Of a DNA stretch of 64,000 nt, positions 23,275-34,433 are shown piece after piece (within the stretch, counting starts at the first letter, position 1; each line of letters begins with the position of its first letter). Origin of the DNA: Mangifera indica (lineage: Eukaryota; Streptophyta; Magnoliopsida; Sapindales; Anacardiaceae); assembly GCF_011075055.1 (NCBI RefSeq), contig NC_058155.1, positions 1,107,373 to 1,171,372 of the forward strand, given 5' to 3'. The notes below the pieces were generated by a model. It worked only from the letters and a program-made list of their open reading frames with translations, did no database searches and was not told the DNA's origin. Made by a program: the position numbers and the translations under genes.

Positions 23275-25407
23275 TGTAACATTCCTTCTCAAAAGTACTG
23301 TCTTTCGGAGGAAAAATGTTACTAATTAATATCTAAGAGCTTAAGAAAAAAAACTTTAACATAAACTTGTCACTAAAAGAGTTTAGAATTTATTCTGTGA
23401 AAACTGAAAATCCAGAAACACACAAAAGACATATATATCACATATAAAAACTCATCTAAAAGCATTTGAACACATGAAGTAATCATGTACATACCTTTAG
23501 ATACAACTGTACAACTATCTGAAAGTTATATTTGAAGAAGGCCAGAAGTCAACAATATCATATAGCCATACGTAAGTAACATAAAACATAGATAGACTGC
23601 TCTAGCCCAGATCTATCCTAGCTACCCTACCTCGCAGCTACCCCAATCATTTGTATTTGTAATCATGAAAGGAAAGGAAGTAAGGGATAAGAATACTCAG
23701 TAAAGGGAAAGAAATAAGTAAACTATCACCTTTCCTATTCTTAATCACTTACAAGACTCAATCTCATGTAATAACTTCCTTAGGGAATCGAAGGAATAAT
23801 TTAACTCATCTTTTACTGTTTGGGTCATATTTTATCCCTTCTGGTGTCCATCTAATACTTTATGGAAGCTGACTATAGAGATTTAACACTTTTCTAAGCT
23901 CAAACTCTCTTTCTTTTTCTCATTATATTATCTCGAAATCTAAACTATGCTCTACTAAGAGTATGCTCTATTAAGAGTATGCTTTACTGCGAGCAGACCT
24001 TACAACAGGTCTATGTCTTACTACAAAAGTGTCCTACTATAGACATGCCTTACTATGCGCGGTGTAGCGTAAAGTGCCCCCTCATAGTTCGTAACATGCA
24101 TGCATTATCTCTTACTACTGATTTTACTTCCATCTAAAACTAAAACTCGTGCCCGAACCCTTTCTTTCTTTTTAGGCATATGGGATACTATTCAGTACCC
24201 ATAACCCACTAGACCATGCTCTCAAGATGACCCTTGAATCTTGAGTCTCAAATTTCCTTTCTTTTTTTTTCTTTTCTTTTTCCCTTATTTCTTTCCTTTC
24301 CATTCTTTATTTTCTTCCTTTTCTTTCTCTCTTCCTTTTTTTTCTTTCTTCATTTCTTTCCAGAAACTATAATTATTGTTCGTTTGATAGGGTAGTCTTT
24401 TTGTTCAAGCAATTTAATAGTCCAAACGGTCTCTAAATCATACAAACTTTATATAATTGAAAAGAGGATTCAAAGAGCTTTCCAAAGAGCTATAGTAGTG
24501 TTCATGATTCATCAAATAAAGTAGTCAAAATGTGGGATGAAATCAGTGGCAAAACCATAAATATTTTCCAACTCTCTACTATGAACAAAATCACACACAT
24601 AGATACCCCAAATGGCAAAACAACATTTCTCAACTTCAAAACTCTTTAATCACATCATTTAACTCAACTCAATCAGGTATATATGTCTATTCATATCTAT
24701 ATATGTATCCCTATGTTCCCTGTCATGGCCGTTAATATATATATACACACACCTTCCTCTTTTGCTTCCAACCATGACCAATGCATCCATATAACACAAT
24801 ATCATCATTTATAACGTAGAGTTAAGGAACCAAAAACATAAAACATGAAACATAGAGTTTATTTAACAACTTAATGGAAACAAAAAATGATTCCACTTAC
24901 CTTGCTTAAAGTTAACATTTGCTAAACTTGTTCCCTCCTCTTTGCCTTACTTATTTTCTCACCAAGAACCACCTTAAATCACTATCAAAACATACTAACA
25001 TATTCATATAATATACTCTAATATATAAACATAGATAAAGGAAAAAGAAAGAGATCTTTTGGTTACCAAGACCTCCAAAGTACTTTCTCTCCTTTTCTTT
25101 GCTTAATTTTTCTTCCAAAACCCCTTCAAATCATCCATTTTCCTTCAAAAACAAAGAAAAAGCAAGAAGAAGACTGCGCACCAAGTTTTTAGAAGGGACA
25201 GGAGAAGGAAATGAAAAATGCATAAAATCTTTTTTTTTTTTGTCTTTTATCCCTTTATATATATATGCATATATTTTTGGCTTATCTTTTATATATATAT
25301 TATACACACACACACATACACTTAAACATATATATTTAAGACTAGAAATGTATCAAAGTAGGGTCAAAAGACATAAATACCCTTGAAACATACTTGAGGG
25401 TATTATA
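23275..25407 (-). mobile_element. Solo LTR, reverse orientation, with perfect target duplication (2133 bp)
   Basis: Second member of the family at 468-2729, inverted: its left end TGTAACATTCC and right end GAGGGTATTATA correspond to the reversed LTR termini (one change, ACA to ATA). ATCCT at 23270-23274 is repeated exactly at 25408-25412, fixing the borders. There is no internal domain, so it arose by LTR-LTR recombination or is a lone LTR. It carries the pyrimidine tract (24255-24360) and one copy of the unit that is triplicated in the other LTR. Confidence 0.88.
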
Positions 25408-25412
25408 ATCCT

Positions 25413-26748
25413 ATTATTGCCACATATTTAAGTGGTCATTGATGTTCATTAGTAGCCCTATCAAAAATATCAACTCTCATACCCGAGAGTGATGAATCTT
25501 CTATTGATTCATCATAATCTTTGTATATCTCTCAATATGATTAATTATCATTGTTCTAAAAATTCTTTCTCAAGAATTATGTTAGACTGGTTTTGAATCG
25601 TATCAATCCTTATAAAAAACGATCCAATGACTCTAAGTCAAAGGATCACATATGCTACTATTTGTTAAAGGATATAATCTATAAATATTAGGATAACCAT
25701 TCATATAAAATCATCTTAATAGGTCAATTCGATGATATAACATGTCGTTTTAGATATATACCCTTGGAGAGAATTTGAACTTAAAGAGATGTGTTCTCTT
25801 AAAACTAAACTTGAATAACAAACAACAAAACTTACGAGCATGACAAATTTAAATTAATTGCATGCAAAAAGGTGTTTATTAACTCGTTTTAAAACTTTAC
25901 TTATATAACAAACAACAAAACTTACAAGCATGACACATTTAAATTAATTCCATGCAGAAAGGTGCTTGTTAACTCATAAACTCAATCCATGGTCTCTATC
26001 TATGGTGTTATTCATACTTTTCTAAAATTTCCTGATTATCAACTTATATCATGCATCAAATACCATATTAGTGAACATATATCCTAAGAAAAGCCATAAC
26101 AGTCATCGATAACATGCTTCAATAATTAAATATGAGACTTATGAAAATAAGTTGTCCTACTTACCTCACTTCTAGTAATTTGCTTAGACTTCACAAGGCT
26201 TGAAAATTTTCAACAACGCTTGACTTCTTCGATAATGGCCACTTTTCCCCAATGCACTAACTTTCTTAGGTAATATCTTTTGCTCTGAAAGTAACAAGGA
26301 GGTAAAATAACACACAATTCCATTTTTGATTTTAGTCATGTAATGTCATTCATGGTCATAAAACCTCCTTGTATGATCGTACAAGCAGTTTAATTGCAAA
26401 GATCATGTCCTGTGATCATAAAAAATGTGTTTATCCAAAATTCAAATGCCATGTACAACTCTACACTTTCTCATGTATGGGCATACATCATAACTAGCTA
26501 GCACTGGTTATCATCTAATCAAATGTATGAGCATATGCCTCTTCCATCCAGAACCATACATCCATAAAAACTTAAACATTTCATGTGTCATGTGTAGAAT
26601 AACCATTATGCCTTTCTTAACCTATGTATAGGTGTGCACTCCTTGTGTGCACAAAGGACTTTAAAACAAAACACTTAACATCCATGCATAATCTATCCAA
26701 AAATAAAAAATGACTAAAATACCCTTAGGTCTACCTATGGGTGTGACA
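25413..26748 (-). mobile_element. Gypsy 3' LTR remnant (minus strand), part 2
   Basis: On the minus strand the LTR starts at 26748 with TGTCACACCC, directly after the purine tract AAAAGGGAGAAA (26749-26760) that would prime plus-strand synthesis. The integrase-encoding remnant lies upstream of it. A tandem duplication of about 88 bp is inside (25800-25976). The LTR is split by the solo LTR at 23275-25407 and its far end is not identified. Confidence 0.6.
25800..25976. repeat. Tandem duplication, two units of about 88 bp
   Basis: The units (about 25800-25886 and 25889-25976) share 'aacaaacaacaaaactta', 'gagcatgaca' or 'caagcatgaca', and 'atttaaattaatt'. They differ at several positions. Confidence 0.85.
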
Positions 26749-26760
26749 TTTCTCCCTTTT

Positions 26761-27965
26761 ATAAGAATTTTGTCTTTGAAGTTCACTCAAACAACTTCAA
26801 ATTTTCTGCCTCATATTCTGCTTAAACTCCCATGTTTCTTTCTAACTCAATGGTTCCTCCATAAGACCTTGACTAGAGGAATGTACTTATTTTTTAGCTC
26901 TTTAACTCATCTATCCAAAATCTACATTGGATGCTCCTCATTAACCAAACTATCCTCTAACTCTAAATCGTTAATCATCAGCACATGGGTTGTTCTCTAA
27001 TGTCTTTACTAGTAGCAACACATGGATCAAGTTATGAATGTTTAACATGTTTATCGACAACACAAGCTGATAAGCTACCTTACCTACCTTCTCTAAAATC
27101 TCAAAAGGAATAATATACCTTAAAGCCAACTTACCTTTCCTATTAAACCTCATAACATACCTGTAAAGGCTACCATGACGAACATATTGTCATCCATATC
27201 GAACTCAAGATCCCATCTCATCTGATCAGTAAACTTTTTTAACAGTACTGAGCTTGTCTCATCTTCTTCGGGATCAATCTAACATCCTGTATCATCCATT
27301 ACGTTATCTTCGACCCTAACACCAATGTTAGGGGATCTTTTTCGCCTATCTCATCCTAATGCAAGATTGATCAGTATTTTTCTCTTATAACATGCCTCTT
27401 ACGAAGTTATCTGACTAGTTGTCTAATAACTATTATTGTGTGCAAACTCTATCAAAGGCAATAAGTCAGTCTGACTCGTTGCATGATCTAGAGAATAAGC
27501 TCTCAATATATCCTTAATCACCTAATTGATCCTTTCGGTTTGTCCATTTGTTTGGGATCGTAAGTGGTACTAAAGGTTAAACTTGTACCTAGTGACCTTT
27601 ACAAACTTTGCCAAAAAATGATACAAATCTCATGTCTTAGTCTGCCATAATCCAACTAGGTACCTTATGCAGTTTCAATATCTTCCAAACATACAACTAA
27701 CCGAACTAATCTATATTTGTTGTATCTCTGATCGAGATGAATAGTGTTACTTGGCTAATCGGTCCACTATTACCCATAAAACATTATATCCACCTTTGAC
27801 CCTCAACAAACTATATACAAAATCTATCAAGATTTGCTCCCATTTCCACTCGATAATGCCTAAAGGCTATAACATTCCTAATGGTTGCTAATGTTTGGCC
27901 TTCACCTATTGATATACTAAGCACTGATACACAAACTTTGTCACATCCTTTTTTCATTCTTGACC
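26761..27965 (-). pseudogene. Ty3/gypsy integrase pseudogene
   Basis: Read from 27965 downwards: KKDVTKFVYQCLVYQ (zinc-binding region, first Cys kept), then AKH.QPLGML.PLGIIEWKW and ILIDFVYSLLRVKGGYNVLWVIV (start of the integrase core). Toward 26971-27153 comes RKGKLALRYIIPFEILEKVG, the C-terminal chromovirus-type region. Many stops and frameshifts are present. Upstream domains (RNase H, reverse transcriptase) are absent because an AT-rich insertion or deletion border interrupts at about 27966. This is the same broad lineage as the fragment at 4344-4936 but on the other strand. Confidence 0.85.
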
Positions 27966-28975
27966 ATAATTATCAATTTCATACAATAAGCGATAAATAT
28001 TGTATGATACGATATTGTATAAATAAAAAATAATACGTATTATAAGGTATATCAAAAATTGATATGATACAGTGTGTATATCGTATAATACAATACGTAT
28101 CGATAAAATTAACGATATAGATCAATACACTTTTTTGAACTAAATTGGGCCTGTAATTGAGGGTGGATACAAATCGGGTTGAGCTTGAACATCATTTGGC
28201 TCGAGTTTAGCTCAAATATAACATGATTCAATTCAATTTGATTAAAATCAATTGTTCAAATTCGTAACTCAATTCAATTCAAATCTATGGTTCAAATCAA
28301 TGGTTTAAATTTGTGACTTAGATTCATAGCTTTAGTTTACAGCTCATTGATGAAACATCATTATTTTACCAATTAATAGGAACAACTATCGATTCAAATT
28401 AAACTTGAGTCAAAACGAATTAAACACTTCTAGCTCGAGTTAAACTTGATTTCAAAAATGAATAGATTCCTTCTATTTGAATTCAAATTAGACAAATTTG
28501 AACCTAATCAAAATCGAGTCAATCTGGCTTCCAAGACCTAGTCAACCTAATTAGGATGCAACTCAAAAACTCCGCCCAACCAAATCTATTTTCTTTTGTA
28601 AATGAAGAATGATTTTTTTTATTGTAATTGGATATTTAATGTATAACTACATATTTCTATTTATTTATTTTTATTGCATTACTTATTTTGCATGATTAAA
28701 TTTAATTATAATTCTTAATCAACATTCTTTTTTGACTAAGTTAGTAACAAATAAAAATCTAATAAGATGATTTTAGTCTTTCATTTATGTTTTGGAAACA
28801 TTGGTGACATTAAATTGAAGTGGAAAACAAAATGAAAAATATAAAAGAAAATTTTTATTTTTTAGAATTTTTTATTATTTTATTTTTAAAAGGTGTATCA
28901 TATGATAAGATACGATACATGATATAAAAAATTAGATTTTTAATACACAATATGATAAGCTATTTGACTATCTTG
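27966..28975. mobile_element. AT-rich inserted repeat with inverted termini
   Basis: Interrupts the gypsy sequence. The left end ('gatacgatattgtataaat', near 27999) and right end (reversed: 'cttatcatattgtgtatta') are imperfect inverted repeats. Both ends are rich in GATACGATA-like units such as 'gtatcgataaaat' and 'taagatacgatacat'. The interior has 'ggctcgagtttagctcaaa', resembling hAT-type MITEs. No coding capacity. Class uncertain. Confidence 0.45.
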
Positions 28976-29414
28976 TCCTTAACCACCACAACGATCTCTA
29001 AAGATCATTTTACATCTTTACACAAATTGTAGGTCGTGTATACCGGTCTAACCTCTTGATACCTCTAATTTGGTGGACGCATCTACACAATTTGTACTTG
29101 TGTAGTACACCAAGTTATCGATAAACAACTTTGACATATGAAATCTATCACCACCTTTTAACGGGATCATTCAACAATATAATAATCTTAACTATATTAT
29201 ATGTGTCCTTAATCAGGTAATATTAGGACTACAGATTCTTCTAAGATGACCACCTAATGTAAATATAGGGCTCTCATAATTAGTTGACATGCAACAATCC
29301 CTTAGTCACAGTTAAACATTCTAAAGATATTGATCTACTATTAAGGAAAAAGAATCACGGTATGATTATACAAATGTAACTATTAGCTCTATGACACATA
29401 CTTTTGACAAATTT
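28976..29414. other. Unassigned non-coding stretch
   Basis: Between the AT-rich insert and the copia 3' LTR. No recognisable domain on either strand. It may be more decayed gypsy sequence. Confidence 0.4.
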
Positions 29415-29629
29415 TGTAGAAGAAATACTTACTTTTTAATATATATCTCCACTCTATATTTTTTTACAGAGAATGAGTACACATATATATACAGGTTCTA
29501 GTATATTTTAGCTATACATAAACTATGGCTATGATAAGGCTTGACCCTTGAATCAAAGGATTATCAATCAAGAGATTTACACTAAAGATTTATCCTGTAA
29601 TTTCTCTAGTTTGACAGCTCACGTCAACA
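29415..29629 (-). repeat. Ty1/copia 3' LTR (215 bp)
   Basis: On the minus strand it starts TGTTGACGTGAGCTGTC at 29629 and ends TTCTTCTACA at 29415. The purine tract GTGAGGGGGAG (29630-29640) lies immediately upstream, overlapping the polyprotein stop codon. No matching 5' LTR is in the window. Confidence 0.8.
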
Positions 29630-32600
29630 CTCCCCCTCACGTTGGTGCATACAAATCTTGGATGCCCAACTTGTCTAGTGAGTTGTAGAAGTTTTTGCTT
29701 GACACAACTTTTATAAGTATATCTACCAACTGATCTTCGGATTTAACAAAAAGAAATCGAATGATCTTATCTTCGAGATTTTGTTTGATGAAATGTCGGT
29801 CTACCTCCATAAGTTTTGTTCGATCATATTGGACAGGATTATGAGAAATATCTATGGCAGCCTTGTTGTCACAAATTAGATCCATCTTAGAGGCTGGGGA
29901 AAAACCAATTTCAGTCATTAATCTTCTAAGCCAGAGGAGCTCACAAAGACCTTTAGCCATTCCCCGAAACTTAGCTTCAGCACTTGATAATGCCACCACA
30001 TTTTGTTTTTTACTTCTCTGTGTCATAAGATTTCCACTAACCTTGAGGTGGATTTTCTATCTATGATATTCCCTGCCCAATCTGTGTTTGTGTAGCCTTT
30101 AATCTTTAGGTGATTATTCTTTGAAAACATAAGTCCTTTTTCCAGGTGAGGACTTCAAGTATCGAAGAATTCGAATTACAACATTCATATGATCTTCACT
30201 CGGGCAATGCATGAATTGACTCACTATGTTTACAACATAAGTGATATCTGGACGAGTATGTGAGAGATAAATAAGTTTACCAACCAGCCTTTGGTATTTC
30301 TTTTTATCAGTAGGTACTTGGTCTGGATATTCTTCAAGTTTATGGTTTTGAATAATCGGTGTGTCTGTCGACTTACATTCTAACAATCCCACTTCAGATA
30401 ATAAATCTAAGGTATATTTCCATTGAGATAGAAATATACCTTGTCTTGATCTAGCAACTTCAATTCCTAGAAAATATTTGAGCCCCCCAAAATTCTTCAT
30501 TTCAAACTCAGTTGCCAATTACTTTTGAAGTGTTGCTATCTTGTCTGGATCATTTCTTATGATAATCATGTCATCTACATAGATTATCAAGGCTGTTACC
30601 TTTCCTCGTTAGTGCTTTAAAAATAGTGTATGGTCTAAATTGCTCTGTTGAAAGCCATATTTTTTCATTGCCAAACTAAATCGCCCAAACCATGCCCGTG
30701 GTGATTGTTTCAGTCCATACAGTGCTCGCTAGAGTTTACACACAACTTTGTTTTTGGAATTCGATGTATAACCCTATAGGATGTCCATGTACACTTCTTT
30801 TTCAAGATCACCATGGAGGAAGACATTCTTTATATCGAGCTGGTGTAATGGACAATCAAGGTTCACTGCAAGAGATAATAAAACTCTTATCGTATTTAAT
30901 TTGGCTACTGGTGAGAAGGTCTCTCGATAATCTACACCATATGTTTGTGTATAACCTTTCGCGACCAGCCTCGCTTTGTATCTCTCGATCGACCCATCTG
31001 CTTTGTATTTAATGGAAAATACCTATTTACACCCTATTGTTCTTTTCCCTTCAGGCAAGCTAACAAGAGTCCATGTTTTGTTCTTTACCAGTGCCTTTAT
31101 TTCTTCATTTATGGCTTGAGCCCATTTTGGATTTGTCAAAGCTTCTTGAACACTAGTAGGAACATGATTCGAGGACGACTCTTGTACAAAAGTTTTGAGG
31201 GGTTTAGAGAGCCTTTTTGTTGAGATATAATTGACAATTGGATATTGTGACCTTCGATCCTTAATATCTAGAGAATATCTATCTAGCGGTTTGCCACGAT
31301 TATGCCTGAAAGGTAGAGTGTAACCAGCAAAAGTATTCATGTCATTAGAGTTTGAAGATGGAATAGAAAAGTGTACCTTATGAATATTCTCAAGAGATGG
31401 GCCTTCAGGTACTGAAGAGGTTGAGGTCTCTATTTTAGTTGGAAGTGGCATTGTAGATGTCTCTGTTAGAGCTATATCAGTTAGAGAGGGTACCTTATTA
31501 ACCACTGGTTCTGTTATAGAGTGTTATGTATTGTTTACCAATTCTGTAGACGTATTATCTTGCCATTCGAATAGAGACCAATTTTGTTCTTTGCCTTGAA
31601 TTTTTCCTTGAAGGGAAGAATCAGATACAGAAAGAGAGTAGAAAGTTTCAAATTCCAAAAAAGTAACATCTATTGTAACATAGGTGCTCTTGGTGGCTAG
31701 ATCATAACATCGATAACCTTTTTGATGTACAACATATCCCAAGAATAAGCATTGAATTACACATGGATCAAGTTTTGTGCGTTGATTTTTATGCAGACAT
31801 AAAAATGCTACAAAACCAAAAGTGCGAGTTGGAATCGTCAACACGGATGGTAGAGATACATGTGAGGAGAGAGCTTGTAATGGTGTCTTAAAATTTAAGG
31901 CTTGAGATGGCATTCGGTTGAGGAGGTGTACAACAGTAGCAACGACATCGGCCCAATGTCTGTTAGGTACATGTGCTCCAAGTAATATAGCATAAGTTAT
32001 TTCGAGTATGTGTCAATTCTTTCTCTCAGCAATGTCATTCTGCTGAGGGGTCTGTGGACATGAGGTCTCATGAAGTAATCCATAAAGATGAAAATACTCC
32101 CAGAATCGTTGATTCACATATTCCCCACCATTTTCAGATCTAAGAATCTGAATTTTAGCTGAGAATTAAGTTTGGATCATTACATGGAAAGCTTGAAATA
32201 CAGTTAACACTTCATCTTTATGTTTTAGTAGATATAACCATGTCATGCGTGTACAATCATCAACAAAAATTACAAACCAACAAAAACTAGATACTATAGT
32301 CACCAAAGAAAGTCCCCACACATCAGAATGAATTAAAGCAAATTAAACTTTACTTTTATTCATACTTAAAGGATAGATAGTTCTATGACTCTTGGCTAAA
32401 ATATAGGTGTCACATTGAAAATTACAAGGCTGAATATTTGTAAATAAATCGGGAAACAGATGTTTCATGTAAACAAAAGATAGGTGTCCCAACCGACGAT
32501 GCCATAACCAAATCTACTGTTCTTTGGTGTTCCTTTGATGATGTACATGATGTGTTTGACCTATACTAATATCATCCATGTAGTAGAGCCCCCCCTTCTC

Positions 32601-33287
32601 CTAGTACCACGCCCAATTATCTCTTTGGTGAGAATATCCTGAAGAAGGAAAAAGGTAGGATAGATGAGTACAACACAATTTAGATCAGTAGACATTTGGC
32701 TAACAGATAATAATTTATGAGTGAGAAAAGGAATGAGTAAAGTGTTATGTAATGATATTGCAAGTGACAAAGTCACAGTGCCTACTTCTGTGATAGAAGA
32801 TATGACTCTATTAGCATTAGCAATTATAGTACGTCTTGGTGGTGAAGTTGTTGAAAAATCAGTGGCATCATAGGTCATATGGTTGGTGGCCCCCGAGTCA
32901 AGTATCCAATCATTGCTATCAATAGCTTTATGCGAAAGATTGTTACCTGAATATGAAATAAGTACAACTCCTTGTGATGATTCAACAAGTGGTGTGAAAG
33001 AGAGTTGGGGCTCTGTTGTCACCACCGCAGCCTTGCCCTCAGTTTCAGCCTTGTCATGACGTTTTCGAGTCTGGAGTTCATGCCACCAATCTGGATAGCC
33101 ATGTAGTTTGAAGCAATTTTCATGGGTATGCTTTGAATTACCATAATGAGAGCACTTGGTTCCATCAGAAGTGATTCGTGACTTAGAGGTTATACCAGAT
33201 TTTCTATTACTGAAAGAAAGAGAGCCTGTAGAGGATGAAGTAGATTGTCCAGATTTACTACTCTTGGAGACTAGAACAACCCTAGAG
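29630..33287 (-). pseudogene. Ty1/copia gag-pol, 5'-truncated
   Basis: Minus strand, in order: end of gag with a zinc knuckle CSHYGNSKHTHENC (second Cys changed to Tyr) at about 33150; protease with LDSGATNHM at about 32900; integrase with RRLGH, HSDVWG, VIFVDDCTRM and LRSENGGEY (D to E); reverse transcriptase with TLVSLPEGKRTIGCK at about 31030 and YVDD at about 30570-30581; RNase H with ALSSAEAKFRGMA at about 29970, ending YAPT. Only a limited number of stops and frameshifts break the frame, so it is younger than the other retroelements here. Most of gag, the 5' LTR and the primer site are missing beyond 33287. Confidence 0.9.
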
Positions 33288-33889
33288 TTTCATTATTGTT
33301 ACCAATGATCATAACCATTTATCTAATAACAATATAGTGTATGTAGGTTTTTCTTAGGAAACTAAACTACTAAAAAAACTCATTTTTTATTATTTTTGTT
33401 ATCTACGCTAACTATATGGACACTCTCTATTACATCTACATAATAACATAGATGTAATTTTCCTACATCACCATTCTTTTCTTTTTCATTTTTGTTTATT
33501 AATCTTCCTTGATTTGGATGTTGATTAAAATAAAAGAAAAATAGAAGAAAAAATTATGTATAGTAATTTACAAGAGCGATGATTGATGTAAGTGTAGAAT
33601 CAAATAATTGATGTAAGATTATACACACAAACGTGCACGTGCGCACACATGCACACACATACACAAAAAAAAAAAAAAAACTATGTACTCATAGTTTTAA
33701 GTATACAGTTAGGTACACAAATAATGTATCATCTTGTGATTGAATGATTTGTATTAAGGATAAAATAACATCAAATCTTATGATGACATATCATCTATAT
33801 ATATTCAATTGTGTACTCAAAACAACATGCATATAACATTGCTTAAATATATATAATGACGTTAAGCTTGGATTCTTACAAAATTGTCT
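33288..33889. other. AT-rich intergenic DNA with CA repeat and small MITE
   Basis: No gene. Around 33620-33680 is a (CA)n tract followed by A17. At 33694-33823 a small element has inverted ends (GTTTTAAGTATACA and, reversed, GTTTTGAGTACACA). A related copy lies inverted at about 21968-22111. Confidence 0.55.
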
Positions 33890-33897
33890 ATCCCATG

Positions 33898-34370
33898 TAG
33901 GGCTGATCTGAAGCAAACTTGTTTGGGCTCGAAATGAGCTTTACTTAAATAAGTCTGAGCCAAGCCTACCCTAAATGAATATGAGCACAAATGCCAGCCT
34001 AGGTTTTAAGCGAAAAACGATCACAAGCTTGAACCAAAACATGGGTTGAGCGAGCTGAGCATAATTCTCTTAAATGAAAAAAATTTTAAGGAAGTTGCAT
34101 ATGATACAGATCATTGTACATTTGAATAATCTAGAATTTGAAACAAACTTGAAATATGAGCCTGAAGTGAGCTCGAAGCTGACCTAATAATCGAGCTGAG
34201 ACGAATATCTCATGTAAACTTAAGCTAATGCAATCCTATCATGTACAGTAAAATTATTAAACGAGCCAAACATGAATATGTGATTGAGCAAGCTCAACAA
34301 ACCCCAGCCGAACCTAATCCAAAACGAGTTAAGCCCTATTTGGGCTCAGCTTAGCTTGTTTCCAACCTTA
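33898..34370. mobile_element. hAT-type MITE with perfect 8-bp target duplication (473 bp)
   Basis: ATCCCATG occurs at 33890-33897 and again at 34371-34378. The element begins TAGGGCTGATCTGAAGC and its other end reads TAAGGTTGGAAACAAGC in reverse. These termini and the 8-bp duplication are typical of hAT. The interior has many 'gagctcgaa', 'gagctgag' and 'gagcc' variants and no coding sequence. Confidence 0.85.
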
Positions 34371-34433
34371 ATCCCATGTTCACTAATAAAAAGTTTGGTA
34401 GTTTTGGCTTGCTGGCCTTGATGAGTCTAAACC

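Noticed and set aside
33620..33680. CA repeat plus A17, considered as the tail of a non-LTR retroelement
   Set aside because: No reverse transcriptase or target duplication nearby; a simple repeat suffices.
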